Below, piece after piece: positions 28,652 to 39,502 of a DNA stretch of 64,000 bases. The DNA comes from Curculioniphilus buchneri (lineage in GTDB: Bacteria > Pseudomonadota > Gammaproteobacteria > Enterobacterales > Enterobacteriaceae). Location of the stretch: positions 124,001 through 188,000 of the forward strand of contig NZ_OZ193413.1 in assembly GCF_964275155.1 (NCBI RefSeq). Direction: 5' to 3'. Positions within the stretch are counted from its first letter, which is position 1. Every line of letters starts with the position of its first letter. Both the position numbers and the translations under genes were made by a program. The notes beneath the pieces are model-generated. The model was not told the origin of the DNA and ran no database searches. It saw only the letters and a program-made list of their open reading frames with translations.

Positions 28652-29685
28652 GATACAACTCCTTTTGCATCGACTTCACCCAAAGCAGAAATAAAACGCA
28701 CTTCTGGTTCCAACCAAATGGAAAACTGATCCGCAATTTTTCGACGAATGTAACGTGCTAAGGAAACAATATCGCTTCCATTTGCTTTACCAGTATTAAT
28801 TAAAATTAATGCTTGTTCATCATGAAGTGCTGCTCCACCAAGCTTATATCCTTTTAATCCACAATGATCGATTAACCAACCTGCTGCTAATTTAACTCTA
28901 CCATCTAATTGAGGATAATAAGGAACATCAGGATAACGATGTAATAGATCTTTCGCTTCAGACGAATCAATTATAGGATTTTTAAAAAAACTACCAGCAT
29001 TGCCGACTAAAGTAGGATCAGGTAATTTATTGCGTCGCATCTTGCAAACCATTTCGTAAATTTGTCGAGGCGTAACCTGTTGTGCATTAAAACGAGTTAA
29101 ATCACCATAATTTAATACTGGTTTCCAGTCTTTAGTAAGACGGAGGCAAACTGAAACAATAACATTGTGTTCACGTAAGTCGTGTTTGAATATGCTTTCA
29201 CGATAACCAAACTGGCAATCTACTGCACTCAATCTAATTTTTGTGCCAGTTTCCAACTGGATAATATCAACATATTCACATACTTGTTTTAATTCAACAC
29301 CGTAAGCGCCTATATTCTGAATAGGCGCAGAACCTACGTAACCTGGTATCATAGCTAAGTTTTCTAAACCAGGCATGCGTCGATCGAGGCAAATATTTAC
29401 AAGATTATGCCAAATTTCTCCTGCATTAACATGTACATACCAAGCTTCTGTGTCTTCACTAATTTTGATTCCATTGATACGATTTAATAAAACAGTACCT
29501 AAATAATTTTCTAGAAATAATACGTTACTTCCGCCTCCAAGTACTAAAATTGGTTGGTTTCTTTCTGAAGCTTTCCACCAAAGTTTTAGCAATTCTGATT
29601 CAGAATGCGCTGTAACTATACTGCGTGCTCTTACGTCAATAGCAAAAGTATTTAGAAGCTTCAACGCTACACTACTGTTCCTCAT
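28648..29685 (-). CDS. murB: UDP-N-acetylenolpyruvoylglucosamine reductase
   Basis: FAD enzyme that completes UDP-N-acetylmuramate, so murein synthesis is retained. It has 345 aa (E. coli 342). The FAD-binding PILVLGGGSNVLF, NIGAYGVE, the YRESIFK segment, GNAGSFFKNP with the catalytic serine, and the C-terminal LEPEVRFI are present. The start ATG has GGATCC-type upstream bases and matches the family. Its stop overlaps birA, as in E. coli. Confidence 0.96.
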   Translation of the reverse strand: MRNSSVALKLLNTFAIDVRARSIVTAHSESELLKLWWKASERNQPILVLGGGSNVLFLENYLGTVLLNRINGIKISEDTEAWYVHVNAGEIWHNLVNICLDRRMPGLENLAMIPGYVGSAPIQNIGAYGVELKQVCEYVDIIQLETGTKIRLSAVDCQFGYRESIFKHDLREHNVIVSVCLRLTKDWKPVLNYGDLTRFNAQQVTPRQIYEMVCKMRRNKLPDPTLVGNAGSFFKNPIIDSSEAKDLLHRYPDVPYYPQLDGRVKLAAGWLIDHCGLKGYKLGGAALHDEQALILINTGKANGSDIVSLARYIRRKIADQFSIWLEPEVRFISALGEVDAKGVVS

Positions 29686-30667
29686 CAGGATCCCTTTATA
29701 ATTATTTAACTTATATTTATTTTTATGGTATTGCTGAATTATATTTCATCATATCAAATTACACCGCACAATTTTCAATATTACCCCGCATAAAAGATGT
29801 TATTATTTAAATTTTCAATATAATAAGTAGAAAAATTTCAATAATTCTAAGGTTAGCATAACTACAATGATTAACATGCATCCATAATTTCCATCAATTA
29901 CAATATCATTGTGATAGATTGTTTAATAAATATTATTTTTGATTAATCATTCATTAAAATATCTCAAAATAAATAGATATCATTTTATGTACACAGAATA
30001 GTTTTTTATTTTCTCTAAGACTTAAAAGGTTTAAGAAAGTAAAATTATGAACAGTACTGTATCTTGATAATCTTTAGAAAGAAAATATTTACAACGGACT
30101 ATATAATGAAATAACACATTAAACACTTTTTAAGTGATACGACGTATTACTAGAAAATTCTTCAATGGTCTTTAATTGTTTCGATTTCTTAGAATAGTGC
30201 GTTAAAATTTTTAAATGATCTTATTAATAAGATATATCAGAATAGTACAAATTTTCATTTTGTTACTGAAAATTAAAAGATTATTATTATATAGTATGTA
30301 ATAGTATTACAAAGAAAAGAACACATATTTTTTATTATCTGTTGACATGTGATTATCAGCAATATTTGCATCTGTAATTAATGATTAATGTGACCGATTA
30401 ATTATCATATAAAACGCTTTTATTACATCTTTATTTTTATCAAAGAACCATATGTCAATTCATTAGATATGATTGATGGATAAATTAATCCAGTTTTTTT
30501 CCACTATCATGTTATTAAATTGGATCTTATATGTATAAAATTATTACGTATGATGAAGTATATCATTATTATTTAAAAGATAAATGTTACTACACATGTA
30601 CTGATGTTGTAGTAATGGTACAGCTCTTTTACGGACTTCGTTTTTAATGGATTAATAATTAACGATA

Positions 30668-30689
30668 GCCTTATGCTATTACATAAGGC
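30668..30689. repeat. Inverted repeat, 8-bp stem
   Basis: GCCTTATG (30668-30675) and CATAAGGC (30682-30689) form a perfect stem with a six-base loop. No T-run follows on either strand, so it is not a standard terminator. It stands out because the surrounding kilobase has hardly any G or C. Confidence 0.6.
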
Positions 30690-30935
30690 AATATTTAATA
30701 AATTACTTTAATAGCACAGAATACTAATTCTTCAGTGTTTTGTCTTCATTTCGATCCATTTATTTAAATACTGGTTTAAATAAAATAATGTAACACTGAA
30801 TAATAAATTATTATTGTTAATTTCAAATTAATTTAAACACACAATGTTTCTTAATTAATTTTAATAAAGATTAAGCATCTTTTTACTAAAATAAAACTAC
30901 TAATTCTGTCAGAATGTATTACCCTGATGACGAAC

Positions 30936-30958
30936 ATAGTGTGTAGAAATCACACTAT
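30936..30958. repeat. Inverted repeat, 8-bp stem
   Basis: ATAGTGTG (30936-30943) pairs with CACACTAT (30951-30958) around a seven-base loop. It is 250 bases from the other desert hairpin and of similar size. Role unknown. Confidence 0.55.
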
Positions 30959-32742
30959 TGAATATAAACTTAAAAGTTATTTATTTAAGTTATCTATTAT
31001 TAGACTACTTTTCTTCATTTTAGAAAAGCTGTAATATTGAAGTTTTTTAATATTTAATAATCTAAATTACATACCTTAGAATATTTTCCATACATTCCCG
31101 CTAAATATTTAATTGATGCTATGTTAACCTCTTCTAGGCTGATTACATCAGTGTTGATTTACTATTGTAAATTAAGATATATTCAGTACTTTATCCTGAT
31201 GTAAAATGTCATATGATTGATAATCAATGGTTTTATTTTTAAATGCTTTTTATGCATTTTGAATTATATGCAATACAAAAAAGATAATATATTTAACAAA
31301 CCAACTGGTATTTTATTCAAAGTAGCCTCGAAGTAAATATTGTACTTATCTAAAATTAGATATTCATATTACATGATGCATTGCAATGTAAAACATTAGA
31401 TAAAAATCATTCGTAGTGTAATAGTTTAAATATTATCTATAAGTAATCTTATCTAAGCTAATGTTAATCCCATTAATATGTCCTTAATATTGTATTATAT
31501 TTTAATGTACAGAAGATTGATTGCAATTTTAAATTTGAAAAGGCTATCATTTTTGATAGAAGAAATATCTTTGTCTGTGGTTTCGTTCGATATATTAATT
31601 ATTATTAATAAGACTTATTCCAATATTGGTTAAGTAAAATACTGTACTTTAAATAAAGTGGCAATTTTTTCCGAAAAAAAGGTTTAAAATTTAAGATAAT
31701 TTTAATAAAATTATTAAGCAAACATATTACTTAGAGAGTAATTTTACTAAATTGAATGATTTAAACAAATATACGTATATATTATAATGAATTTCATACA
31801 AATCTTCATTTTAAATTATATAATTAATATTTTTTACCGATGAATTTGTTAATTAAAAATTTAAATATAATAAGAGATACATAGCCTAATCAGAATTTTT
31901 TGGTAAAACACATGATATATTTTAATACATTGTATATATGTTTAAAGCGGTTTTCGATATATATAAGCAACATGATATAAATTATGTATTCAAAACCTAC
32001 ATATTAAAGTGATGTGACTGTATCATAATAATGAATATCAAGATTTTAGCTTGAAATCTTTTATGAAAAATAAAATATTACGAATACATATTTTTAAAAA
32101 ATATATATGACATATATAATTATGTATGCCAACTTTAAAAATTAATCATCAGTTACGAGATTAAATATGATTTGATCTGATGATATCTAATTAATATGTT
32201 GTATTGTTTTAAATTAAACACTAGTTCTACATGTTCATATATCTATTTAGCTGTTTAGAAGAGTAACTTAATTTGTCTAATGTCTAAAAAATCGTCAAAA
32301 CATCAAGACTAACTACTTAAATTTTATTTCAAATTTATCGTTATAAACAAACGTAAAATATTACTTCGTACATAAATTGCATTCTTTTAAAACTTTAATA
32401 TAAATATATCGTATTCATTAACGTGATACTCCAAAATTTTTGGAGTAAGAATACAAAAATATCAGTATAAAATGTAAAAAAGTTATTACTAAAATAATAT
32501 CAGTCTCACTATATCTAAAGCTAATAGTAACTACATATATTGCACTATTGTTTAAATGAAATTATTATATACCGCTTCGTTGGTATATTAACTTACCATA
32601 ATCTATGTATCCAAAAATTATTTTTATCTGAAAGATAAATTGAATATATATCAAAAATCACGAATGCATTGAATTTGAAAATAATGATTCAAATAGTAAA
32701 CTTAATTTGTATTCATAAAATATTAATATATATTTTTATATA

Positions 32743-32773
32743 GGCACTATCTTAATAGTGGCACTATCTTAAT
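32743..32773. repeat. 14-bp direct repeat
   Basis: GGCACTATCTTAAT occurs at 32743-32756 and again at 32760-32773, three bases apart. This is a recent-looking tandem duplication in the desert. Confidence 0.75.
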
Positions 32774-33650
32774 TAAAATATATAATTTAATTAATCAAAA
32801 AAATGGCTAATCTAGTATAACCTAATAACATTCTTATAAAAAAATTCACATTCCTATGCATTTATCAAATGTACATTAATCATAAGTATTTCATTTTACA
32901 TTCATGCATATGCGTATTTAAATTAATTTAGAATTTTTAAAAAAATTATTGCTAACTAATAATAGAAAATTCGATGATTTAGTTTTACTAAATCAAAATT
33001 ATATTTTTTTAAAATGAATCTTCTAATCAACTAAAAATTATAAATATATTTAAATGCTCATTTTGAACAAATCTACTTTTTGTAATAAGAGTAATATAAA
33101 GTGTTGTATAAATTTTTAAAATAGAAAATTTAAATAAGACATAAAATAGTAATGCAATATAAATAACTAATCTACTAATTATTTACCATCAATACGATAA
33201 CCAAATCTCATTTGAGATGAATCAATTTAATTCATGAAATGCTTAATATGAAGTAATACATAAAACCTATGGAATAGGTACCATATTAAGATAAAAAAGA
33301 CAATGAATCGAAATTATATTTCGTCACGTTATAATGAAAAGTAGCTATCCATGTTATTTAAAAAATACTTGTTGTGGCATTAATACTAGTATGTTACTAA
33401 ACTTTTTATTCTTTTGTTTCATTTTCTATATATTGTACTTTACATGAATAACTATACTAGTTAGTTAGAATTAAAATATAGATACAACAATATAAATTCT
33501 CCAGTACTAACATCATAAACATTTTGTAATATGAATACTTTTTTACAAAATCAAATATAAACAATTAAAAAATGCTTTAATAACTATTAAAAATATATCT
33601 TTGTATTGTTATTTGACTTTTTTAGTGCTAGTCTCTTATTAACATAACGT

Positions 33651-33670
33651 ATTCAAGTTAATTCAAGTTA
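33651..33670. repeat. Perfect 10-bp tandem repeat upstream of metK
   Basis: ATTCAAGTTA is present twice in direct succession, 76 bases before the metK start. It does not resemble the MetJ operator (AGACGTCT). Slippage is the simplest explanation. Confidence 0.75.
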
Positions 33671-33745
33671 TATGTTATTTTAAATGTCCTATTTTAAAAC
33701 TATTCAATCATTTTAATAAAAATCGTATTCAATACTAGAAAAAAC

Positions 33746-34924
33746 ATGACTAGACGTATATTTACATCTGAATCTGTTTCAGAAGGTCATCCTGATAAAA
33801 TTGCAGATCAAATTTCAGATGCCGTGTTAGATGCTATTTTGTCTCAGGATCTTAAGGCACGTGTTGCTTGTGAAACTTATGTAAAAACAGGAATGGTCAT
33901 AGTAGGCGGCGAAATTACTACCAGCGCTTGGGTAAATATTGATGCATTAACACGTAATACTATTCGTGAAATTGGTTATGTCCATTCTGACATGGGTTTT
34001 GATGCTGATTCTTGCGCAGTCCTAAGTACTATAGGAAAACAATCTCCAGATATTAATCAAGGTGTAGATCGAATAAATCCGACAGAACAAGGAGCAGGTG
34101 ATCAAGGTATCATTTTTGGCTATGCAACTAATGAAACTGATGTGTTAATGCCTGCACCAATAATCTATGCCCATCGTTTAGTCGCACGTCAATCTAAAGT
34201 CCGTAAGGATGGTACTTTGCCGTGGTTACGTCCTGACGCTAAAAGCCAAGTTACTTTTTCCTATGATAACGATGAGATCATAGGTATCGATGCTGTTATA
34301 CTATCTACGCAACATGCAGAAGATATTTCGTTACCTCAATTAAAAGAAGCAGTAATGGAAGAAATTATAAAGCCAACTTTACCCAAAGCATGGCTTTCTA
34401 AAAAAACAAAATATTTTATTAATCCTACTGGTCGATTCGTTATCGGTGGCCCAATGGGTGATTGCGGATTAACCGGTCGTAAGATTATTGTTGATACCTA
34501 TGGTGGTATGGCTCGACATGGCGGAGGGGCTTTTTCTGGTAAAGATCCATCCAAAGTTGATCGATCAGCTGCTTATGCAGCACGTTATATAGCTAAAAAT
34601 ATTGTTGCTGCTGGTTTAGCTGATCGTTGTGAGATCCAAATTGCCTATGCCATAGGCATAGCAGAACCGATTTCTACCATGATAGAGACTTTTGGTACCG
34701 AGAAAATATTGATCGATAAGTTAATGGTTTTAATAAGTGAATTTTTTAACCTTTGTCCTTATGGACTCATTACCATGATGGATCTACTGCAACCAATCTA
34801 CCGTGAAACATCTGTCTACGGACATTTTGGCCGTGAGCATTTTCCATGGGAAAAAATTAGTAAGGCTCATTTATTACGTGAAGCTGCTGGGATGCATAAT
34901 AGAAACATAAAAAGCCATAAATAA
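33746..34924 (+). CDS. metK: S-adenosylmethionine synthetase
   Basis: Makes S-adenosylmethionine from methionine and ATP. It has 392 aa (E. coli 384), the extra residues being a short basic C-terminal tail (HNRNIKSHK). Motifs are GHPDK (14-18, catalytic His15), GAGDQG, GGPMGDCGLTGRKI, and GGGAFSGKDPSKVDRS. There is no strong Shine-Dalgarno sequence before the ATG, but the N-terminus matches the family exactly. It stands alone. No MetJ box is evident in the upstream bases, so repression is probably lost (inference). Confidence 0.96.
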   Translation: MTRRIFTSESVSEGHPDKIADQISDAVLDAILSQDLKARVACETYVKTGMVIVGGEITTSAWVNIDALTRNTIREIGYVHSDMGFDADSCAVLSTIGKQSPDINQGVDRINPTEQGAGDQGIIFGYATNETDVLMPAPIIYAHRLVARQSKVRKDGTLPWLRPDAKSQVTFSYDNDEIIGIDAVILSTQHAEDISLPQLKEAVMEEIIKPTLPKAWLSKKTKYFINPTGRFVIGGPMGDCGLTGRKIIVDTYGGMARHGGGAFSGKDPSKVDRSAAYAARYIAKNIVAAGLADRCEIQIAYAIGIAEPISTMIETFGTEKILIDKLMVLISEFFNLCPYGLITMMDLLQPIYRETSVYGHFGREHFPWEKISKAHLLREAAGMHNRNIKSHK

Positions 34925-35104
34925 ACATAAATAAAATTGAGTTTGTTGTTGATAATATATCGCAGCAGTGCTGCAATAATGTATTATATTCCATAATGCA
35001 TAGAATAAAAAATTCACATTTTACTAGTTTTAAATTTATTGATAAACACATTTGATTTATTTAAAACGAATCCAATCAGGCAACCAATCAAGCAACAAGT
35101 AGAT

Positions 35105-35158
35105 ATGACAATATGCTCTGCATATTGTCATGTAATAAAATTACACCCGTTGTGTAAT
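35105..35158. repeat. Two tandem stem-loops between metK and gpmA
   Basis: A 12-bp perfect stem, ATGACAATATGC (35105-35116) with GCATATTGTCAT (35120-35131), encloses only TCT. Eight bases later a 7-bp stem, ATTACAC/GTGTAAT (35140-35146 and 35152-35158), has a five-base loop. They lie in the 688-base spacer between the convergent metK and gpmA, 180 bases past the metK stop. They could act as a bidirectional 3'-end structure, although no T-run follows. The rest of the spacer shows nothing I recognise. Confidence 0.6.
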
Positions 35159-35612
35159 AATATACCTATATATAAATTAATAAAAGTTTAATTATGTATA
35201 ATGCATGTATCTCATTGACTTATTGGAAGATCGTCATGTAATTGGATATTGAAAATAATATCGTATAAATCTAAAAAATATATAAAACTAGCTAGATACG
35301 GATTAAATAAATCTAATAAGTCTTAATTATGTTATTTAGATGAAATTAACTTAATAAAGTAAATGAAATTTATGTACTAAAATATGGAATCAATGCAGTT
35401 AGTATTATTACTTGATAATAATATGTGAAAATTTTCACCTTTCGTATTAATTTTAAATATTAATAATGGATATTATTCACAGTACATTGGTAAATAAGAA
35501 AAATGATATTCATCAAGAAACAATTAATCAAGATGTTACTATAAGCTTTGTTAAAACAAAACATAATAAAATTATGCTTGTAGTGCTAGAATTTAATTCT
35601 TAATAATATTTA

Positions 35613-36329
35613 TCAGAGAGTAACTCTGGTAGAATTACCAAGATAATAGTGCGCAATCGGCTGCATCTTATCATTAAATTCATATACCAACGGTATACCA
35701 GTTGGAATGTTTATTTCTAAGATTTCTTCTTCACTTAAAGCATCAAGAAATTTTACCATAGATCGAATGGAATTACCATGGGCAATGACAATAACTCGTT
35801 CACCGTTTACTATACGAGGAAATATTATTTTATTCCAATAGGGAAGGACACGCTTCATAGTTAAGGCTAAGCTTTCTGTGGTTGGTAATTCTTGAGGATT
35901 TAAATGAGCGTAGCGGGCATCATAACCTGGAAAACGTTTGTCATCTTGAGTTAAGGGTGGAGGAGTTTTAGAAAAGCTGCGACGCCATTGTTTTACTTGT
36001 TCGTCACCATATTTTTTGGCTACTTCAGATTTCTTTAATCCCTGAAGAGCACCATAGTGACGTTCATTTAAACGCCAAGATTTTTCTATCGGTAACCAAA
36101 TTTGATCAAGTTCATCCAAAACGTTCCAAGCAGTGCGGATAGCACGTTTAAGTACTGACGTGTAAGAAACATCAAATAGATATCCTTCTTTTTTAAGTAA
36201 ACAACCTGCTTGCCTTGCTTCTGCACAACCTTTATCAGATAAATCTATATCAGTCCAACCAGTAAAACGATTTTCATGATTCCATTGGCTTTCACCGTGA
36301 CGCATTATAACTAGTTTAATTACAGTCAT
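35613..36329 (-). CDS. gpmA: 2,3-bisphosphoglycerate-dependent phosphoglycerate mutase
   Basis: Interconverts 3- and 2-phosphoglycerate in glycolysis. The phosphohistidine motif RHGES is at 10-14 (His11), with NRFTGW, the KLNERHYG-type block, QWRR, and AHGNS with the second histidine. It has 238 aa against 250 in E. coli; the C-terminal tail ends at YYLGNSTRVTL and lacks the usual alanine-rich extension. In this enzyme family the tail caps the active site, so the shortening is worth noting, although short-tailed homologues exist. It is monocistronic and convergent with metK. Confidence 0.95.
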   Translation of the reverse strand: MTVIKLVIMRHGESQWNHENRFTGWTDIDLSDKGCAEARQAGCLLKKEGYLFDVSYTSVLKRAIRTAWNVLDELDQIWLPIEKSWRLNERHYGALQGLKKSEVAKKYGDEQVKQWRRSFSKTPPPLTQDDKRFPGYDARYAHLNPQELPTTESLALTMKRVLPYWNKIIFPRIVNGERVIVIAHGNSIRSMVKFLDALSEEEILEINIPTGIPLVYEFNDKMQPIAHYYLGNSTRVTL

Positions 36330-36826
36330 AATTTATCCTTTTTAAAACTCTTTGAATATTATTATAGCCGATCGTCAGTATAGCGCTTCTTTATATCAAG
36401 AAACAATCAATTGTTCATTTTAAAAAAGTAAAGATATACAATTGTTGTCATATGTAATGCATATAGTTGATTAATATTTTAATGCACTATTATATCTATA
36501 ATAGTTTGATATCAATATCAATTACATTAATATGGTTATATACCTTTACTTTATTTGATTAAAAAAATCTAAGTATAATTTAATAATTTAATGCTATGAT
36601 TGATTTCAAAAAACAAGTGATATTTTTACCATCATGTATATAGATAATCATTTCTGATGATAGTTGATATGTATAAGTTTGTGCCATGATACATGGTGTT
36701 TTTTAACTTTATTTTATACCTACTCACGGTGAAATCAATAAATTTTCACAATCATAACTAATTTGCTAAAAATACATTTTTTTGCTTTTTACAAAATGAA
36801 AAATCATAAAATAAGAGGATTTTCCT
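36330..36826. other. Divergent gpmA-pgk spacer
   Basis: About 500 bases with no gene. E. coli has epd just before pgk. I looked for its C-terminus and could not make a convincing match, so any relic is below recognition. The pgk Shine-Dalgarno AAGAGGA lies at the right end. Confidence 0.45.
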
Positions 36827-37999
36827 ATGTCATTCATTAAAATGACTGATTTGAATTTATCAGGGAAACGTGTCTTTATTCGTTCCGATCTTAATGTCCC
36901 GATCGTAGATGGTAAAATTACTTCTAATGCGCGAATTCACGCTTCTTTACCTACAATTCAGATTGCATTAAAACAAAAAGCACGAGTCATGGTAACTTCA
37001 CATCTTGGGCGTCCAACTGAAGGGGTATACAACGATGAATTTTCATTAAAACCAATTGTAGATTATCTGAAAAAAAAGTTACCTAATCCAATTCGATTAG
37101 CCAAATATTATTTAGATGGTGTAGATGTTTCTGATGGTGAACTGGTAGTGTTAGAAAATGTACGTTTTAATAAAGGCGAAAAACAAGATGATGAAATACT
37201 AGCTCAAAAATATGCCGCTTTATGCGATATATTTGTGATGGATGCATTCGGTACATCACATCGTGCTCAAGCTTCAACTCACAATATAGGTAATTTTACT
37301 CCTATTGCTTGCGCAGGTCTATTATTATGCAAAGAATTAGAAATATTAAGCAACGTACTTCATAATCCAGTCCGTCCCATGGTTGCCATTATTGGTGGTT
37401 CAAAAGTTTCCACTAAGTGGAAAGTGTTAAATGCACTATCTAAGATTGCCGACACCCTTATTTTAGGGGGAGGTATCGCCAATACCTTTATTGCGGCACA
37501 AGGAAATAATGTTGGTCAATCTTTATATGAAAATGATTTAATTCCAAAAATTAATCATTTATTAAAAAGAAATAATATTCCTATACCAACTCATGTACGT
37601 GTCGCTACTGAATTTTCTCCCACTGCAACTGCCACACAAAAATTAGTACAAAATATTCAAGATAATGAACAAATTCTTGATTTAGGTGATAACTTTATCA
37701 TTAGCTTGGTTAAAATTTTAAAAAGGGCTAAAACTATTTTATGGAATGGTCCAGTTGGTGTATTCGAATTTACTAATTTTCGTCAAGGAACTGCAGTGTT
37801 AGCTCGTACTATTTCAGAAAGTAGTGCTCTTTCAATTGCTGGTGGTGGAGATACCTTAGCCGCTATCGATATGTTTGGACTTTCCGATAAAATCTCTTAT
37901 ATCTCTACCGGTGGAGGTGCTTTTCTTGAATTTGCTGCAGGTAACATATTACCAGTTATGACCATGTTGGAGAAACATGAAAAACGGTACAATATTTAG
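36827..37999 (+). CDS. pgk: Phosphoglycerate kinase
   Basis: ATP-forming step of glycolysis. It has 390 aa (E. coli 387). The N-terminal RSDLNVP, SHLGRPTEG and the basic substrate site FGTSHRAQAS are visible. In the C-terminal domain the nucleotide-binding GGSKVSTKWKVL, NGPVGVFE and GGGDTLAA are intact. AAGAGGA precedes the start. fbaA follows after 57 bases and mscS further on, the same order as E. coli epd-pgk-fbaA-mscS but without epd. Confidence 0.97.
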   Translation: MSFIKMTDLNLSGKRVFIRSDLNVPIVDGKITSNARIHASLPTIQIALKQKARVMVTSHLGRPTEGVYNDEFSLKPIVDYLKKKLPNPIRLAKYYLDGVDVSDGELVVLENVRFNKGEKQDDEILAQKYAALCDIFVMDAFGTSHRAQASTHNIGNFTPIACAGLLLCKELEILSNVLHNPVRPMVAIIGGSKVSTKWKVLNALSKIADTLILGGGIANTFIAAQGNNVGQSLYENDLIPKINHLLKRNNIPIPTHVRVATEFSPTATATQKLVQNIQDNEQILDLGDNFIISLVKILKRAKTILWNGPVGVFEFTNFRQGTAVLARTISESSALSIAGGGDTLAAIDMFGLSDKISYISTGGGAFLEFAAGNILPVMTMLEKHEKRYNI

Positions 38000-38056
38000 T
38001 TAATAGACGCATTTCATAAGTCTATATAACGATCTACAAAAAGGATACAACATAAT

Positions 38057-39133
38057 ATGTCTAAACTTTTAAAGTTTGTTAAAGCAGGTGTTGCTGTCGG
38101 TGATGATGTCCAAACGATTTTTTCTATTGCAAAAGAAAATAATTTCGCCTTACCTGCCGTCAACTGTGTAGGAACTGATTCTATCAACGCTGCATTAGAA
38201 ACTGCAGCCAAAGTACGCGCACCAATTATCATACAATTTTCTCATGGTGGATCTGAATTTATTGCAGGGAAGGGTTTAAGAACTAAAGGTCAAATAGCCT
38301 CAGTGCTTGGTGCCATTTCTGGGGCATTACATGTTCATAATGTAGCAAAACATTATGGTATTCCTGTCATTTTGCATACGGACCATTGTTCTAAAAAATT
38401 TCAACCGTGGATTGATGGATTACTAGATGCCGAAGAAGAATATTTTTCTTCTACTGGTAAGATTTTGTTTTCTTCTCATATGATCGATTTGTCTGCAGAA
38501 CCCTTAGAAGAAAATATTAAAGTTAGTTCTGATTATTTAACACGCATGGCAAAATTAAACATGACACTAGAAATTGAGTTGGGTTGTACTGGTGGAGAAG
38601 AAGATGGAGTAGATAATCAAAATCTAAGTAATTCTGCATTATATACTCAGCCAGAAGATGTAGCTTATGCCTATGAAAAACTTAATGCGATTAGTCCACG
38701 TTTTATCATCGCAGCATCTTTTGGTAATGTTCACGGTGTATATCAGTCTGGTAATGTAAAATTAATTCCAAAAATTCTCGATAGCTCTCAGAAATATGTA
38801 TCTGAACAATTCACCTTGCCAAAAAAATCATTGAACTTAGTTTTTCATGGCGGCTCTGGCTCTGCTCTAGAAGAAATTAAAGAGGCTATCAACTACGGAG
38901 TTGTTAAAATAAATATTGATACAGATATCCAATGGGCAACTTGGGAAGGAATTTTAACATATTACAAAAAAAACAAAAATTATTTACATACCCAATTAGG
39001 AAATCCAGAAGGTGCTAATATGCCTAATAAAAAGTTTTATGATCCCCGTGCTTGGATACGAGCCAATCAAATCTCAATAATAGCGCGTTTAGAACAAGAT
39101 TTTCAGAAATTAAATGCTATCAACGTACTTTAA
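38057..39133 (+). CDS. fbaA: Fructose-bisphosphate aldolase, class II
   Basis: Zinc-dependent aldolase; 358 aa (E. coli 359). HTDHCSKK contains the catalytic Asp109 and zinc ligand His110. NVHGVY and VFHGGSGS provide the other zinc and phosphate ligands, and NIDTDIQWA is in the C-terminal part. AAAGGA lies before the start. It is in the pgk-fbaA unit. No class I aldolase appears in the window. Confidence 0.97.
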   Translation: MSKLLKFVKAGVAVGDDVQTIFSIAKENNFALPAVNCVGTDSINAALETAAKVRAPIIIQFSHGGSEFIAGKGLRTKGQIASVLGAISGALHVHNVAKHYGIPVILHTDHCSKKFQPWIDGLLDAEEEYFSSTGKILFSSHMIDLSAEPLEENIKVSSDYLTRMAKLNMTLEIELGCTGGEEDGVDNQNLSNSALYTQPEDVAYAYEKLNAISPRFIIAASFGNVHGVYQSGNVKLIPKILDSSQKYVSEQFTLPKKSLNLVFHGGSGSALEEIKEAINYGVVKINIDTDIQWATWEGILTYYKKNKNYLHTQLGNPEGANMPNKKFYDPRAWIRANQISIIARLEQDFQKLNAINVL

Positions 39134-39502
39134 TATAGTACTTGAATATTAGTTATTGTTACTAACGTTCATATCTTTGGCATAAGTGTTAATTAAATTC
39201 TTAATATGACTATTATAACGGGCCAATTTTTGTCATAAAATAATGTTATTACTTGTTTTAGGTAGGCAAAATTATGTTAATTTAAGACAGAGTCTTATTA
39301 CACATCAATATAGTAGCTATAGATCTCATTGTTTAAAATAATCTTTTTATGTTTATTACAATGTGGATAAACTATATAAATTTCATCAATATGCATATTG
39401 ATATGTATGTAATATCAACTATAAGTAACATGAACTCAACTATTTACTATTATTGTCAGATCGAGCAATCTTCGTACTATATTTATTAAAGTGATATCTC
39501 AA
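39134..39502. other. fbaA-mscS spacer
   Basis: A spacer of about 370 bases with no open frame, no strong hairpin and no recognisable relic. It is somewhat longer than I would expect for this gene pair. Confidence 0.5.

Larger units (their letters stand above)
29686..33745. other. 4-kb gene desert between murB and metK
   Basis: Extremely AT-rich, with no frame worth calling on either strand. E. coli has the rrnB operon upstream of murB, and speA divergent from metK. I looked for 5S/23S-like words and for SpeA motifs and recognised neither. It holds two 8-bp perfect stem-loops (30668-30689 and 30936-30958) and two short tandem duplications (32743-32773 and 33651-33670). It most likely represents one or more genes decayed beyond recognition by eye. 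The murB and metK promoters must lie at its ends. Confidence 0.5.

Noticed and set aside
29686..33745. Possible rrnB remains upstream of murB
   Set aside because: No 5S, 16S or 23S consensus words were found on either strand.
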